From Candidatus Desantisbacteria bacterium CG2_30_40_21 (GTDB lineage Bacteria; UBA9089; CG2-30-40-21), in the NCBI GenBank assembly GCA_001873945.1, contig MNYI01000238.1, positions 1 to 6,135 on the forward strand: a DNA stretch of 6,135 bases, given 5' to 3'. Under the pieces are notes generated by a model. The model saw nothing but the letters and a program-made list of their open reading frames with translations, was not told the DNA's origin and made no database searches. Shown here one piece after another: positions 6,130-6,135 of this stretch. The position numbers and the translations under genes were made by a program. Each line of letters opens with the position of its first letter. The stretch's first letter is position 1.

Positions 6130-6135
6130 AAATAG
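6101..6135. repeat. Left half of a palindromic repeat running off the right edge
   Basis: CTATTTTT (6114-6121) and AAAAATAG (6128-6135) form a perfect 8-bp stem with a TCTTCT loop, ending exactly at the last base. The preceding TGGGGACAGCGCC (6101-6113) would be the outer part of the left arm, with its complement expected just beyond the window. The motif GGGGACAGCGCCC followed by TATTTTT is one I associate with repeats or ends linked to IS200-like/REP-associated transposases in environmental bacteria; this is from memory. Confidence 0.45.

Noticed and set aside
1..6135. tRNA or rRNA genes
   Set aside because: I saw no cloverleaf with a TTC-loop signature and no rRNA-like conserved stretch in the non-coding segments.

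Overview
The window is an AT-rich stretch of bacterial DNA. Its core is a branched-chain amino acid operon, ilvB-ilvN-ilvC, read on the + strand. The Shine-Dalgarno sequences are strong (AAGGAGG type) and one gene starts with TTG. The KARI sequence around its cofactor loop (AQREGSRNY) reminds me of planctomycete-type enzymes. That is memory of the family, not a search result, so I place the source only as an uncultured, Gram-negative-type bacterium, possibly Planctomycetes-like.

Layout. Positions 1-1335 hold a decayed insertion sequence on the - strand: a DDE transposase gene with a near-perfect sigma70 promoter but a lost C-terminus, next to a short inverted repeat that may bound a second small element. 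Positions 1336-1706 hold the ilv leader: a promoter candidate (TAGACA, 17 nt, TATAAT), then a 195-bp imperfect palindrome (1461-1655) resembling a miniature inverted-repeat element, then the ilvB ribosome binding site. Positions 1707-4930 hold ilvB (acetolactate synthase large subunit, TTG start), ilvN (its valine-sensing small subunit) and ilvC (class I ketol-acid reductoisomerase). Positions 4931-5041 hold a strong hairpin with a displaced T run. Positions 5042-6007 encode a TSUP (TauE/SafE-like) permease with a signal peptide, interrupted at codon 48 by a TGA where a Trp is expected. A further small gene begins at 6025 and runs into a palindromic sequence at the right edge.

How it works together. 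IlvB and IlvN form acetohydroxyacid synthase, which makes acetolactate and acetohydroxybutyrate. IlvC isomerises and reduces these to the dihydroxy acids of valine and isoleucine synthesis. The permease is probably a separate unit with its small downstream partner.

I found no new defence, CRISPR or RNA system. The most notable signals are the palindromic element apparently lying inside the ilv mRNA leader, the in-frame TGA in the permease, and the palindrome that ends the downstream gene.
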